Source: an uncultured Bacteroidales bacterium
Lineage (GTDB): Bacteria; Bacteroidota; Bacteroidia; Bacteroidales; Marinilabiliaceae
Direction of reading: 5' to 3'
Assembly (NCBI GenBank): GCA_937892255.1
Contig: CALAUL010000070.1
Coordinates: 1 to 64,000, forward strand
Length of the DNA: 64,000 bases
The position numbers and the translations under genes are program-made. This document shows, in pieces, positions 63,501 to 64,000 of the stretch. How positions within the stretch are numbered: position 1 is the first letter of the stretch; every line of letters starts with the position of its first letter. The notes under the pieces were generated by a model. The model saw only the letters and a program-made list of their open reading frames with translations, ran no database searches and had not been told where the DNA came from.

Positions 63501-63568
63501 TTGCTAAGGGCCGATTTGTCAGTGGCAAGGAGTACAACAAGTCAGGTCAAGTGCTAATAGTTAAGTAG
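27587..63568 (+). CDS. giant SprB-repeat surface protein with type B T9SS sorting domain
   Basis: One uninterrupted frame of about 11,990 codons, roughly 1.3 MDa. I choose the ATG at 27587, which starts a normal signal peptide (MKLMRRALVLMFMVVASMGIS) and has AAAGGA five bases upstream. The frame is open back to a TTG at 27431 and an ATG at 27467, so an extended N-terminus is possible. Order of parts: signal peptide; Thr/Ser/Gly-rich linker (about 27.9-28.0 kb); about 13 Ig-like units (28.0-31.5 kb); a less repetitive section with scattered Ig-like segments (31.5-36.3); about 65 SprB-type units (36.3-56.3); PKD-like/Ig-like units (56.3-57.7); 19 Trp/Gly units (57.7-62.8); two PKD domains (62.8-63.25); C-terminal sorting domain (63.27-63.57). 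Type B sorting domains are known to need SprA and a PorP/SprF-family partner, and such a gene follows after 7 nt. The likely role is a long cell-surface adhesin, comparable to SprB of gliding flavobacteria. Motility itself cannot be inferred. Confidence 0.95.
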   Translation: MKLMRRALVLMFMVVASMGISWGTITGAFLNTADKILYLKGDAADFSNVQSIQLNGQALTISSFDKTDSNGDGWYEFPYTRVGASSTTVPSLTGLMFVTNNGTQTPIQVNSLNPATTSSTSGQTPTGTTGGGSTTPTTPPAVQSVVGSHVCVGGSNTIALSNSEAGVTYTLYKDGVATSQTKTVTTAGQAVEFTFTEPGVYSIYGSNANGTTQMGVSGSQTSSLYMKTNYLSTTAGCTGTANTVRLSSNVSIANGVTLALYNGSSRVAGTQTTPTGTTAVNVPANVVAGTYTVGVEVNGVKTCDLGSYTIGPSKVTPQAGSSCGEIIIRNPESGVTYTHSGGGTFVSDGNGNMVATVSTSGTYIVYGQVNGASCRAEMGTVSVVMVETPSFSLEGQTKCLSDVKGQSISLGKVQAGANYQLLVDGIQTAQTGVITDANQKFSFPISKAGEYKIRAVAGGCNATSGTLTVTATPTSAIVIESVCVGSASSIQVSNAESGVTYELQGPSGLVSTKTAPSNGILTMGNITAEGKYYVTASCDGSEVARSNEIIKPKNSFNITSTGGGCGGSTITFTLSGSEKGVDYYVYGPSGGVVSAVGKVEGTGGTLVFTVPSAQAGEYTVKAQPAGQTNDCLTDMGGAYNVGNGVPTVTVTNASGDNCAPVNVTLSGMQNNVTYYIYKDGVQYRKVTSTSTSTSLTFDEAGLYTIWGQCGTDAPVQVGDNAVTVVENQIDKTVSVVTGNSGCEGDNTVYMELSGSQVGVLYTVLRYDGTDFVEYAYAKDEAGNTISGVMGTTAGEKLRFYISEAGRYKVKASLSDCNGTEVELDGEFEVKGYNASTTITDLGFCTTEIDQVGVIHIQNAEKNVTYTLYNDATQTPVNGTSVKATADNGRAEMNIKGLGAGTYYVVAQRDGCSESKPIGGSLVITAGQNRTMVLKEAATYTGTVMCAGNEYTFGVNAMSDGVRYQLVRKADDGSTTVVETMFKRGGTTDAYYFKPVTEPGTYTITSNVSCETVSGSFVIDEASAPSIDLVETGTVCAGASGYTIMIKNPDPNATYTLYKDGNEVAGATYPFIVKETGEYTVSGISKGGCESPVKTGNTVTVVKQPTVTGLTLDKTQDAADKCNIGIVLRGATEEDVDYVIYTRNDDGSINELATLRGTGGDLDFGLRGVSEKDVTYYVLAKPSGQVGGCQVDIPGSIYVEAEPVTVIPPSTPFYYCSDNGAVIEITGVNNNHTYTLYDKAGNKVTDQIIKSDDGTVVKFGNSSNGIKAGEYYVVTTNTQGCTSAPSNMIQVKQFDYNPKVTADIPDHFCVATDGATEYTIQIEYGTPPADGEYGSYEFDLRVIGNGVDVTLKYPGSSRFTKVNAYTYTFRFKANDFNLQTGDVQIFVNTLNNTIGNCESEKFVFSVEPQPSKPTVTSTTLEAGAVYCEGDEITSVANSAGETANTKYYWYNTDDILGETPIYIGKEWTTMVEIPAHDRNNLDQNGNYHRFYYVVAQDGTTDGCFSDITEIEWVIKPNNTDLRIDQDDPRWSICEDSDPVTLKEFFYPGDGKFYIVGADQNELCEITKKVNGTTVFDPKIYTADGIDAAWLAANCPGFVPMVAHGDNNSATYTIRYKANWCSDVFFIDGKMTVNKKRNIGEYGILADDCYCTNDIITVEGFPNTILNEYGYAKLLTEGVMEHDQPTDDGLDWRYSFSPVLRYRGNANGKTIEFTYEYKDGATGCIYTVKKESKLYQPVADEIFFEFANLPKGFQRGYSEDYLCPDDNGHYRLVPYVYQYKYHDDGTPVVVTDRPTNKIGEVPWVKTYTIEKTNSLGDPKTAGGNLGNGNYNGAGKWVEDFDLIAQGNPANVTYQAPWHDAPQVYTIKAPAEVRVRVKVTLTVNEVGGNLSASENVWIEEDAYYTFNGTDIVSSRDLNNETLKRYNCYVYKEAVDLSDYTDPNTNSYYFTFTGAGVHAEMKTDGSGLVDYYYFVPSEIGNGNEGQINLHVDNGMECRNNQNDQCSADYSRVIRIERKLEHNMKQAYCAHNAQPVEVTINYPSRGLSADLTFGNKAEDILYDYDYNYESVYGVSTIVVKKVLSIAADGKREYAPNYDVTITVTSTDKTAKPIVTYDDNGIGSVEFDMNDPNNPVSFEWNYDNGASGAGQYEFHWKFESSQPTACVMDTVWDVFIMSESDPFAVYLGETWQNAPAGDMGEYPINKNDIPADYASLNDPSWWTGSTDDRLVAFIDPTPIMLCWKADVNKNDDDAANIVSLRPEELVNNLTPGEFFIQPYEQPCPQFSSDVIDGVNGIFKLSQENFNKCYFDGRNGENMSMYYINESSFYSSFLKPGKKYRLIYNIDCGSPFIRNIQIRDDQSANIKIDEPVCTAARSIVDGLTTVTFNDYQVIRITSNATSDEKVFLTTGFDGLLNWDEDGDGKVSFGTYTDLPGVETESNGTKWMLVYLDLKKYRTEIAHADRQLLTLYYQFTSDKCAVQTTRDFYIYDFASVNYSIIPNDGSTNEARYYFETDEDRYLMKGEHPTKQNVAVPGIGWYEVTLQGTNTLLNSCMTFKASVDFTDKNGKVVKAGEEVAPVVGDTTYNDVNGTFYFKPGTLSPGVYNVNYVYQSDIATYGGCYRSMLKQYYVAPRHKYQKDVELFYCPNYAEDDGSLQSNWANNPKIDVLTQYLKYQKQNISQDKYGYYKFELRHGESLAGNIYNAEILNIPTGGMYNESIIETRVENGATNKVYETAIPETGWFMRAYIEIPYVLSTDQNKTYLYVEDINHNELYGRNDDMNAVVKDAAEARKVIISTADIAHYIVRKHKDVQMDFAIDAACVGEENGKVTLTKITKDGVEFVPSVSSTDYSYEWHNGDRNDGNIISTSYVDGDVNTYGGLLTGNSYIYLEKGAPAGNYILRVKDNSNGCAYISKVQTIPEVEPIDFDVIVDEKYDCCTDGTCSTNLGSAKIQFTGTAPERYTVKWYDGAGAELMGDLSISGLKPGNYSAEVFAGDNSSCTNKVEFRITELPTITGSFVETPVKCKGGRDGEALINFTHLQANVESSPTGASEALYKAFDPSVEFIIEEVSKPVTADAIGWKKVTDYVTASNYIIGSLNDEVNVQYHIRNVETTAVDGQKLHTQQLNVTGLRAGDYTIYFRYGGYSRCVYAVDFVVTEPSDPLEIIRLRIQDISCNGVPDGRLEVIEMKGGNISDYTNRSLYTYTLTDASGVDVTTTYQNATKYVFENLPKGAYVLTVTDDKGCLDSETFTIYEPGVIELSKPIFDVCDATVSAHVQGGWNGVQESENPRGHKTDFYMSLWRNDGDATTPDWKQVSDWESVEDYLINKSDKPFGVDLSLLTATTQFEIRVEGRWTDAGEYYVNEKRYVLTQNEPKYVCEEDDIVDVEPLVKVEITDYVNFLCSDNSVENADNQKSEATITATAQFGGQLKHTYVLYKVELDPLNGTEVSSTYIEKAEEEVTVRGDKSEHTFTLQSGKAGTYKILVYPGTDVSVDACPTTSKYVTITQPVDMRVEAQDITPDDGTGKGAILLYAIEGGNGQPYTWNWFNQDGDSAVVNNNNVNPLTGLLVKVAAGDNKDTYTVKVSDVNGCWLEKDFDVYGNSLQVDYKVVDNPCYQGQEGKIVLTIHGKAPYKITLGDNVVADGIMPNDPSAVNMEYTIGSLAAGIYTVTVADANGVSVTKENIVVKDLSTMEQLNVTSNLCADGTGEITYVIKGGATKGANNLVNYHWYLTKDGASDYIRQGVIDNITATIDTVSGTEIKVTGLSAGKYVLTVYDYNSIANDPTNENTCKISFAEVELTQFTLNLLVTQPECETGIQKGVLEVETTNALGALLYAWDKWNETTSDWETVQTNGATEPSKLTGLEPGRYRVRVTDAGRTETLCDGTVVPCEDCELEAEATLDYVKTVDFGESIIKPEACAGDGISVQALVTLNNIDPADATFVWGGGANGFSKEVKIFKATGKTGEYYLEEAYLPSELEADGVTPREVEYTLMVQTGDCEYVHAEKVIGIKPITFSLTTADKCDYENRTIDVDIISLEKAVSEYNFVWTGDSINNPYKWDLATKTLSDVAKGGNYTLTITDRSNISCSTSNTIFIPSKIFIETVKNQNVTCEGNNDGEIEVLAQPVYNEYGYTYSWQYASGNANVVPATSAFGACPTNVYIPATKPNSLRGPSGWYKVTVTNTAYSCSETKYIYLNHNATTADVATIDILNCADDAKSGEISVRPRGGIEPYSIAVREGTSVQGIQAQKRENVKEDQLVEFVGFKAGTYTIDIRDANGCDWDTTIMINQTPQVEAVLTSFEMTQGTNNGTASISVKGGKVLSDGSYSYSVKIVNNTSGSSKTEIFNSVTTQEITLNNLAAGEYDIEVVDANSESDPSSCRASFVMGLDVKTTTIQPNCETSNDGTIRLTVSGYHDATKLSYKVERDNVVVYETGNTQDIDAVISTGGIEFRKLEPGTYSIVVTETSTTNNGIYHVADVTLDYQKAMEVSISSKSDVTCNGGNDGTITIDEKTNGITGGLNYMWYKATAFDANGVPIDSTELASTEWVKSGSRFSGFLAGTYKVRLYEGNDVNGCYTESGWVTLDEDPVVDFMLTMTDACDVANRKVEVWAKEAFTQDVKYSTYVLTPSGTAFNNNAVSAKTYAGQTLDANGYVKVAEYSNIINGGDFAVTFVPASGCKNVPTHSVVLNDELKVELVSKTDITHAQNAEIRVKATGGNGEGSYSYSWYKYDENAGAYPPNSSAETREPIYDNLEAGKYKVVVSDGVCIATLLDIEIASYIGLTVSASATEVSCNGMSDATITALANGGNAPYRYQWYRADASNNYEILSGQTQSQLKNVSAGSYKVVVTDSKGASNETSAVVIEPVSIAFNLIKTQDISCDGKDGKLAIEFVDPDLERASKLVAPNANNEQSTWDSNKRQLTVDYMKNGELRNVVIEIAWSGTLTNTTNALTQEGLVSGNYSVTATVVAASGAKNCPETRAVTFVQPMNVTYKVTNSTCLGKNTGSIAVNVSGGSGDYLYAWRDIQGPTPDKSEFTALNVRNNLAAGTYYVVVLDNVARDMNGNGTTTDPSDNCYSDTIEINVGDSYPFSVTGTKTDVSCYEEQNGTISMAVQGGSGNYYYDWSGSGAGLDKTDRTKSNQTGLASGTYMVVVTDRYYGCSAQEEFTIAGPKEELKVDVVSNGVTCFGASDGEMTVKVSGGTMLIGSNYRYKYTDINGKSIDGTFVTMDLTNPTLGGTAIVNGLLAGNYLLYVYDINGCQKIVEVNIPSPEKIEATFSTTNVTVKDANNGKLSIENISGGTKPYKIKWTDANGNELPNSQDQYLVTGLAAGKYNVTITDINGCTSDTYELVINDNGSLAVTITTEPIKCFGEATGVINVMINNGKRPFDIYVDDKLVQEDYPGGTLLILEGYTEGTYRVRVEDVEGGKYEQDAVIAYDGVTSKLAIALKSNDVPICFGSKDGHIEVEITGGKWENDPTGVPYYKELTISPGAIKLADASRPSSSYATNNPNSPIQLGAGTYIVTVTDYNGCQVSDEVEIVQYDEIKIENAVVTDVTCAEAKDGRITNTVSGGNGNFTYKWEVKDGNNWKDIQGAVTSDINLENVDGNKTYRLTVTDGNNCEATAEYYIKEPQALTYKVSHIDVKSCDPNANEGVIMVEVKYGTPPYMITLDGAEPVTTTGYYRFENVAVGKRSINIVDANGCSSFVDANGNILPNPISVEIKKYDDMSLDITEYVMDDSEGGLGSVKFNLSGGVIDQHTQSKYEIVLSSDNVPGFDTRVVSGIVSGVTSTVEYSEQKCKATWVTDHLEVEFTDLDAGQYMINVRDLNALHSTCVAAESFEFDKLRIVSSMTKSPFCRGLKNGEITISVDGNHGNLTYIWYKEDGTGTFNPITGQTSNVLSSLEEGKYRVEVYDGILDENGIDTDVNHKVGKLSKDFELKTDRAYQINEVVTDQVCYGSNTGAISVVVAGAKPDIDLMYFWTGPNGFTSNEPNISNLRSGYYYLQVVDNDGCSVSGGFEVKAATELTYGLKIVDGSVDCETNERKFEFYPRPAGGTPYTNGESYRYSIVGPANISFNGPDDFDDIVFNISGDYTMIVTDANGCDVRMPFEVPEEMDLVKIPPTIGNVSCHGGNDGYISVDVTGAVNPTYRWFKKNASNQYVEITVAENPTAITSTIENLTAGEYQVEITRVDPSGQLCTKKFDEGFKVEEPSAMTFTATATDETGCGDVGNGKIAVSVKGGSAPYVMHLYGDGDEKKIVTSTSGDYIFTDLAGEPGGGRFYQVEVLDANGCMAVKEGTQDEYIANVAVKKSEALMINNAIGGTILDVNSTIEPGVVSFDVTGGKKNITGQNKYRINVTTANVAVIFDATYEYDATGAVSNIIIAKTNTADDVTSNGKTLTVKNLKAGVYEISVQDINVLPTNCTTLEQVSVSQLRLTSTIEEPSCESLDNGSISLGVVGAVGTELSYRWFYNETGFTQLDVENNMYVITPQDGVHSSFDDYNAANKMLLNSVVHRNLKAGYYTVVVTDKDDNGDVIAQGVIKIRMKYKKNLSLIETIIDERCFEAKDGSITVTVLNNGAPSYANYTYQWSGSDIELEGNSTISGLAPGEYFVTVTDEEGCSFTNTKEYIIKPATALDFTLNGSIDAQSCGDQDEYKRVIKILDSRGNEPDYSNGNNPFGGVAPYRFSWSGAAPVTKVQADETVTLANGNTIDLHPGDVKNLTKGGIYRVTMTDANGCKLSKEVFVPVEILVDHVDISSISCWGGYVLADDETVIVETENVQEIQGGGYEVKNDFIVNAGTPDEKSISAGEIVKKIPGSKDGKIEVVLVEGNEVPSYTWYRNTKDSNGNDTYDVQSGALSTKSSVEGLDAGKYWVHVESGSCEKYLGPFEVSQSDKPLHLLATPTHITSCLNSETGRITVNVTGGTAPYSIYFLDGKENTTHESHNGYFLFTDLKAATGLYRLRVTDANGCTYPSDGTFVNVDVRQPGALTIAVDRYQMNLTTGDGELDFHITGGVERPTDDASKGAYYRYYQYVLTGEGNASYKADVIKSYVNRAPDDSTIEPGETDPNSVNWIKWNDLNPGKYLLTVSDYNSDGYCSVQREFEIVDLIVNTDEKINPSCSSNAADGKIAISVEGNTGDVTYKWYYHKDDKANMEHVSDYDNKPTLTNLPVGFYRVEVTDDGVYNPADYRTEIYKEGGKVTGANVKTLEFTLDNSQNIDLGNKDTDNDGIIDYMPWTIKHQTCFGDVYDGAITPVIIAENEENLTYSWSGPSGFTSNEKNIKDLKPGTYYLTVSDERGCYARESAVVNAASPIIFELKPEDDFCDVNTRKYRVIYKDQNGNEQNGVTGGYTTQLQTYSFDWSGESTISWSGGAPEADGYLATGFVEGGVYTLYVRDANMCLATASTPELHSAVEVTAEVIDVMCNAGANGQIDPTITNGIGNYKYAWYKDVNPETTPSATPIANTRVASNLEAGTYYFVVTDWEKSDCSGCSKNYYYSWTIVQPDQLNVEATAVSPMCSGAADGSITVEVSGGVKPYRYIWNVGSTTVETSIPKLTGITAGTYFVTVTDANGCSKQDVVTVVDAQSLEFDIEATAVDCDGENGKLELEFVDPNVVVGQDGVSLFWNGPSITTANSQNITLQENLKSGLYSVTVMRNGGCAVTKQYTFAEPMNMVNYSVTDNRCSGSKTGGITIEMIGGSGRYSYHWSAYDKEKDEPDAKPITHTGLDNVNGAFQAGLIAGVYYVEVSDNVSNCTKEYGPFVVENTMELTVTATNGKETCVGSRDGVINVDVRGGSGNYTFQWYGNGEGIVEGAQNQYALSKGNYQVLVTDTHNGCVVSENVEVFGSVEPLEINVTSVTDVECNNGNTGVINIDIIGGTPFEEVDQNGDTCRYYKITWAHKVNVEKGLSSVADQLKAGTYHVSVEDQYGCVSEEYITVSENEPLISTHQVTNVVKVGEHTGAIRITAISGGSYPYNTEWFRWDGTNANGDIWTPAATTGNDLELSGQSAGLYKYKITDRAGCTIEKEVVISDNGALQVDIKVVSDVMCYGDATGVIDVRIYNGKAPYTVTMNGLLVMFDGEVPQEPGIYKLDELYSGVYTIVVSDANGAEFKETVMISQPSERLTLTVEETDVHCAGENNGTLMVTISGGVPFVATTATNGLAVGDEYYTVYMNGTHEIEKNEAENGYIIQNLATGQYRLSVEDANGCSVVKTARVTEHNRVEVDLVEKIDVLCNGEATGSIEVRERGTTKPIFHWTAIPIQGSATMPTDVSAINSSRITDLKAGIYEVVVEDGETGCESEPMSFTVSEPEVLEASMTPTNVTTCHGQNDGQMTVYIKGGVRPYTIKFYDSQKASEVETVEIRTGLHVFKNLQGGRTYKAIVSDANGCIHQILEESVSQPETLSVSDLTSSISCENSDGVITLKINGGLVNAAGRNNYQISITGPVNKSRPLNVDTSDANASREVKFENLMEGTYMINVEDLNSSSFDKCTTTAMVDLSNIHVSSTVTRPMCIGINDGSIILDITGNEGQLTYKWEKYDGSNWAELSAGSTLQNATSLGEGKYRVTITDSARPTCNVVREYDLTYQRVLDVTAAVTHEQCHGASDGTITDVILTGFVDEDNVTYLWSGAGITASTVSASSLTGLMPGTYTLTVTDNVNKCAVQKTFMVEAAAPQLKVNVEQTRNSCKPYDRTITVRVTGGVGTYRYIASGPISSVTFDGAPVIETDAVTGAVTKVYTLSNVTQGGEYSFTFTDANNCSATESIVLPTTLEWIEGDIVVTHLDCQGGNQGAINVGIKGGVEPYTYLWTSDKFAQGTTMNTPGISDLVAGEYTLEVTDAEGCSMTRTFTVTEPTDISIKLNRTHITCYGEANGSIAATVSGGSSPYTYRWSNGATTRTISDLEKGTYTLTVTDSKGCTASQSIDVAEPAEIDFDLVLVEDVDCETSTGGKLEIQNLRGGWNPDATTGIGTLTYIWSGESIGNDGNRDNLVAENLTSIHNGIYSVTVTDASPGRNKCALTKTYEFPTPINVTAIPHDETCEGQMDGIIEVEVTGGVQPYTYTWTSVDGRGYSPNAAGQSGLTAGTYVLTVTDSRKDASGNVANCTTKPIEIVVGRTYNLVVDAIITDVKCYGGNDGSVRLNVAGGSGDYSYQWIGSCPTLVRDSKDQIQLTQGDYTVTVSDNKYGCQVTKTIRIDAPDKVLRITDVKIEDIKCYGDNKGSIEVTVVGGTPNQDGSYNYFWTGANASFDTNSSKAENLFAGMYNIVVTDINGCIAQATDLGIKQPSEPLAITVKSVIHNNVNGDSKGEITVSVSGGYGNYHYEWYNASDMTTSIATDKTHISGLATGDYIVSVTDENGCTAESERIHISQPDEPLVAWVESTNIIPCNGDANGMIDIDVVGGTIPYTITCYNDNGYVVGESVATSSLNVTGLAPGYYTISVKDANNVEAKYQIKQTDGSYVDVRTILITEPIPLVLTKTNRTDVACYGENTGSFTLNVTGGVPSNGNYRVEVSGPNNYRNDNSAFGGTETYSGLAAGIYTVRVTDDSKVDGNFDYNNDCWLSDTVAIYQPEAHVEMTLVDTEPNAYICEGSEVELKLVTSNWDVTKKPLKVNIIRDNSIDDTTIVVTMSPQIIKFSPEKSAQYNITAVYENDSQCSRGTFSEEGILVTVRPRPTSYIYGDRNICYGDQAEVTIDFTPSTTTEWNFVVTDGQYNYNLKTSETPYVFNYNPPRPGSYELSVISVSDDYCEAVDVDMKGKSSIVVNELPTAYVGGSLTICEGKSTDLMFTIRGGKAPYTLSYMYMKNGSEMVQTIAGIGDNYKKVDPTTNEEYYEVPAPVSPTVTTEYVLRGVVDANGCAAVISNDHVTIAVMPLPGVPTEIIGDDVVCQGQSAVKFMTPEVEHATGYEWDLPEGMKILSGDGSRVITVDVADDCEGGILKVRAVNDCEGSEWRELLVSVNHLPVVPGAIVSEANYCQGQKNIRISVPAIKYATLYEWDLPAGFTVMSGDGSAAIVVDVDDAMSNISGVIKVRGVNDCGVGEWSAANPVRVNPLPLGVSAGTDMNVCSTVTTITGTWDEATSTGLWEVVRGGVTLSQSADPTAKSIALENLSQGDNILRLTVTTTEGCVVTDEVTIRNNQLNVTARPIQTLICDGKTELQGTRLPDNCTGLWTVESGSGEFVNAHENRTEIFNLVQGETVVKWTITQYGCESSAEVTLNNTMPDAPVVTINDQTVVNETLVDATTGLYRYVVCGTDVKLEGNAVTTFGQTGVWERVTGGGDIDHTENVFVQNVTGLTFGDNIFRYTISNGSCSRSIMVNIFNAQLNVKTMNDVATCEDEVYITASELQPGQIGHWEVVAPSRATFDNAWKSATKVTNMSRGAVKMLWIVNNEGCLSHDTLTITNNAVTQATTQAPLTVCDGETSFTGNAINSEFETGQWIRISGYAELEDENDPNTVARNFDRGKNVFRWTISSKSGGCTSYADQIVYNNAIDVNAGLDTAVCTSYTTIRAITPRVNGEWSVGAVGTATIENVESATTNVGGLSYGENHLVWTVSQNGCSSSDTVKIINNAPRFVDEYVVNPGGDNINAGATPSVTLNATAVVPGYGEGTWILGTGGGDIAPDQIHNPNAVVTNLVNGTSTFKWRVENKGCVVEDEVEITYGNITAAEAGIHVYDLCGDTYSLSANGPFNGIGQWSVIYGSGQFDDVSNPKTKVRGLQKGRNTLQWKITYNSDVSVDTIQIWNMSVTDAYAGTDRTICTYDYELQGNAPKEDKLIIHKMEGGVSSTIEVLYLQEWELISGGCEFDYPANFSGDKSKIQPKNIQNAKAVNLKQGYNKLVYKMYNVIDDRKLCFSADTVVIQNDKADEAYACGLNNECDTIYTCTGAARLYPNSPTYGEGGWRVASGGSGNFNDNDVYNLGQGANSLIWEIVTETGGQCNSADTVVVVNNTPTPADAGPDDPLAVCGSTSTLSGNKPMYFTRAYWELIEGGGQFIDPATGDTVSRVELRHNDGTENQTVKVVNLAFGNNRFRWVVENEGCQSSDETILNNIFIKAEAGDVSPLCVDSVRLTANNPAPGVGMWSIMGGNGRGSFEDPTDPHTIVRNLGNGYNKLLWTVNYLECPSVDTVVVLNNSATEAQISGGPQSLCDVNSTILTAAPLVASEDSSWYEYGYWEIAEGGGIFLNDSSNTTIVKDIPFNKDGNRYRWTIIRYHKESNFKCISRDDVLVEYNKVEAYAGEDQALCADKIVLAAHSAGIGTGRWSIAGAASSGTFADETDPTTEITGLGRGENILRWTTSYKGCEDYDEVSIINGLPSSPYAGQPQESCYDEVVLEAHPVEDGEIGTWSTIAGANLWTEDNIHDPHANITTDKGDNTFRWTITKETPIYRGVDENGNPFYDPLKCSLSDDVLIQNQRPSEPFAGLDQAICSNSYELKAVTPSFGQGLWTIEEGGGKIVDPNSPETMVTNLAYGRTRFKWTLTVDNNCPIFKEVVIINGSPSDADAGPDTEDCSSESVLDANIPSVGEGMWSILSGAEGTLEDPLNPKTAVKNLIFGENKFLWVITNTTLGLDGNTFQCTSKDTVSVWNMIPDQADAADDQIKCKDYTVMNANRPTVGHGYWRLLQGAGEFKDSTDAKTSVTGLGYGENIFRWTISFGECVTEDDVVVYSQKAEPYAGENDITYTDSYRLNAGNPGRLPGYWQHLGSSKEIAFEDSSDYHTTVTGLARGVNTFRWVIDVDECHTFDEVSIVYKVVPASRFTADTLQGCSPLTVRFSDESIEAKQYKWDFGDGTTSNIRNPMHTFSLPGNYEVTLTVPGPDGKDSKYSQFVRVYGHPIASFDAAPQLVYMPDDKVYFVNHSDGASEYEWSFGDGGYSDEKNPSYLYSGEGLYTVTLRVWNEYGCDADTTKESFIEARRGGFIVFPNTFAPRDELNGNVSIFGVNATFRPVYQDVTSFHMQIFNRWGQLVFETDDINEGWDGRFNGDIAPEGVYVWIAKGRFVSGKEYNKSGQVLIVK
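28012..31464 (+). repeat. about 13 Ig-like units at the N-terminal end of the giant protein
   Basis: Each unit of about 85-105 residues starts with a Cys near GxxCxG, then I-x-L/I-x-N/S, then the signature GVTYxLYKDG or close variants (GVTYTLYKDG, GVTYELQGPSG, NVTYYIYKDG, NATYTLYKDGN, HTYTLYDKAGN), and ends with a G-x-Y-x-V strand and often a second Cys. This family is distinct from the SprB units further on and is confined to this part of the protein. Confidence 0.85.
36340..56255 (+). repeat. SprB-type repeat region, about 65 units
   Basis: Units of about 80-110 residues carry the SprB signature: CxGxxDGxI near the start, V-x-GG-x-x-PY-x-Y-x-W in the middle, and L-x-x-GxYxVxVxDxxGC near the end. 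Most have two cysteines. From about 38.38 kb the units fall into a repeated order of distinct types, described in the findings. The first few units (36.3-38.4 kb) are longer and less regular. Confidence 0.9.
57705..62779 (+). repeat. 19 Trp/Gly-rich Ig-like units
   Basis: I count 19 units of about 75-110 residues with the pattern AxAGxDxxxC, L-x-A-x-x-P, GxGxW, a GxGxF or GGG turn, a P-x-T-x-V-x-x-L-x-x-G-x-N strand, and RWT-I followed by Cys and a D-x-V-x-I-x-N-x-x-P linker. Examples of the opening are AYAGTDRTIC, ADAGPDTEDC and PFAGLDQAIC. The last unit (about 62.53-62.78 kb) lacks the first Cys. Confidence 0.88.
62782..63250 (+). other. two PKD domains of the giant protein
   Basis: Two adjacent units carry the PKD hallmark WDFGDG/WSFGDG: YKWDFGDGTTSNIRNPMHTF and YEWSFGDGGYSDEKNPSYLY. 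Each is followed by G-x-Y-x-V-T-L-x-V. PKD domains commonly precede T9SS sorting domains in surface proteins. Confidence 0.92.
63270..63565 (+). other. type B T9SS C-terminal sorting domain
   Basis: The last about 98 residues show the gliding motility-associated C-terminal domain pattern: FPNTFAPRDELNGN, then FHMQIFNRWGQLVFETDD, then GWDGRFNGDIAPEGVYVW, ending GQVLIVK. This is the type B signal, which keeps secreted proteins at the surface with help from PorP/SprF-family proteins. Confidence 0.95.
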
Positions 63569-63575
63569 AGTAGAG

Positions 63576-64000
63576 ATGAACAGATTGTATAGAATAGCGG
63601 TAATTATAATGATGATTCTTGCACCTGCATTCGTGCAGGCGCAGGACGTCACATTCTCTCAAACCTATGAAACACCGCTTTATCTGAGCCCTTCGTTTAC
63701 AGGTTTGACGAATGGTTGTAGAATAAGTCTGACATACAGAAACCAATGGCCGGGAATAGGCACTGCGTATCAGAACTATCTCTTATGCGCAGACCATTTC
63801 CTTGAAAGATATAGCAGTGGCATAGGCCTTATGTGGCTGTGTGACAACCAAGGCAAGGGCCTGCTTACAGACAATAAGGTGTCACTCCTTTATGCCTATG
63901 AGTTTGCTATCAATAAGTCTTTGTTCGTTCGTCCGGGAATATCGTTCACCTTCGGACAGCGTAAGCTCGACCAATCGAAGATGATAACATATACTGACAT
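63576..64000 (+). CDS. PorP/SprF-family outer-membrane protein, 5' part
   Basis: The gene starts 7 nt after the stop codon of the giant gene and runs off the window edge after 141 codons. A signal peptide (MNRLYRIAVIIMMILAPAFVQA) is followed by QDVTFSQTYETPLYLSPSFT, the conserved opening of PorP/SprF proteins, then YRNQWPGIGTAYQNY and barrel strands such as SSGIGLMWLCDNQGKG and SLFVRPGISFTFGQRKL. In Flavobacterium johnsoniae SprF is needed for surface display of SprB, encoded next to it, and this pair fits the same plan. The C-terminal part is not visible, so an OmpA-like or other extension cannot be excluded. Confidence 0.93.
   Translation, partial: MNRLYRIAVIIMMILAPAFVQAQDVTFSQTYETPLYLSPSFTGLTNGCRISLTYRNQWPGIGTAYQNYLLCADHFLERYSSGIGLMWLCDNQGKGLLTDNKVSLLYAYEFAINKSLFVRPGISFTFGQRKLDQSKMITYTD

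Overview
The window looks like a chromosomal segment of a Bacteroidota bacterium, most likely order Bacteroidales, that carries the type IX secretion system (T9SS). The evidence is the SprA/Sov translocon, a GldA-type ATPase, a giant surface protein ending in a type B T9SS sorting domain and followed by a PorP/SprF-family gene, the long three-domain form of IspG, and promoters of the Bacteroides type (TTTG, about 20 nt, TAnnTTTGY). No genus can be assigned from sequence alone. No CRISPR array, prophage or insertion sequence was seen.

Layout. 0-3.9 kb: two overlapping genes for a predicted outer-membrane beta-barrel and a secreted fibronectin-III-like protein, followed by a 0.8 kb gene-free stretch that opens with a degenerate 11-bp tandem repeat. 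4.7-7.5 kb: leuS with its own promoter and terminator. 7.8-10.5 kb (minus): ispG and a secreted protein with a T9SS-like C-terminus. 10.6-11.5 kb: gldA. 11.6-12.9 kb (minus): tRNA-Cys and ychF. 13.0-14.5 kb: two divergent small outer-membrane beta-barrel genes. 14.6-25.5 kb (minus): a tightly packed five-gene run, M23 peptidase - thiL - ruvA - sprA - tsaE, in which the secretion translocon gene sits among housekeeping genes. 25.5-26.3 kb: a gene-free stretch with a cleaner 11-bp tandem array and a hairpin. 26.3-27.4 kb: dprA. 27.6-63.6 kb: one uninterrupted reading frame of about 12,000 codons. 63.6 kb to the end: the 5' part of a PorP/SprF gene.

The giant gene dominates the window. It encodes a signal peptide, about 13 Ig-like units, a long less repetitive section, about 65 SprB-type units, PKD-like units, 19 Trp/Gly-rich units, two PKD domains and the sorting domain. 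Established T9SS biology predicts export through SprA and retention at the cell surface with the help of the PorP/SprF protein, as for SprB of gliding flavobacteria. Whether this organism glides cannot be told from the window.

The most notable new observations are inside the giant protein. The SprB-type units are ordered as a higher-order repeat: a six-unit module A-F, sometimes extended by a nine-unit module G-O, repeated six times. Cysteines are lost in complementary fashion in neighbouring units, which predicts specific inter-domain disulfides. Outside it, two intergenic arrays 22 kb apart share an 11-bp period, close to one turn of DNA.
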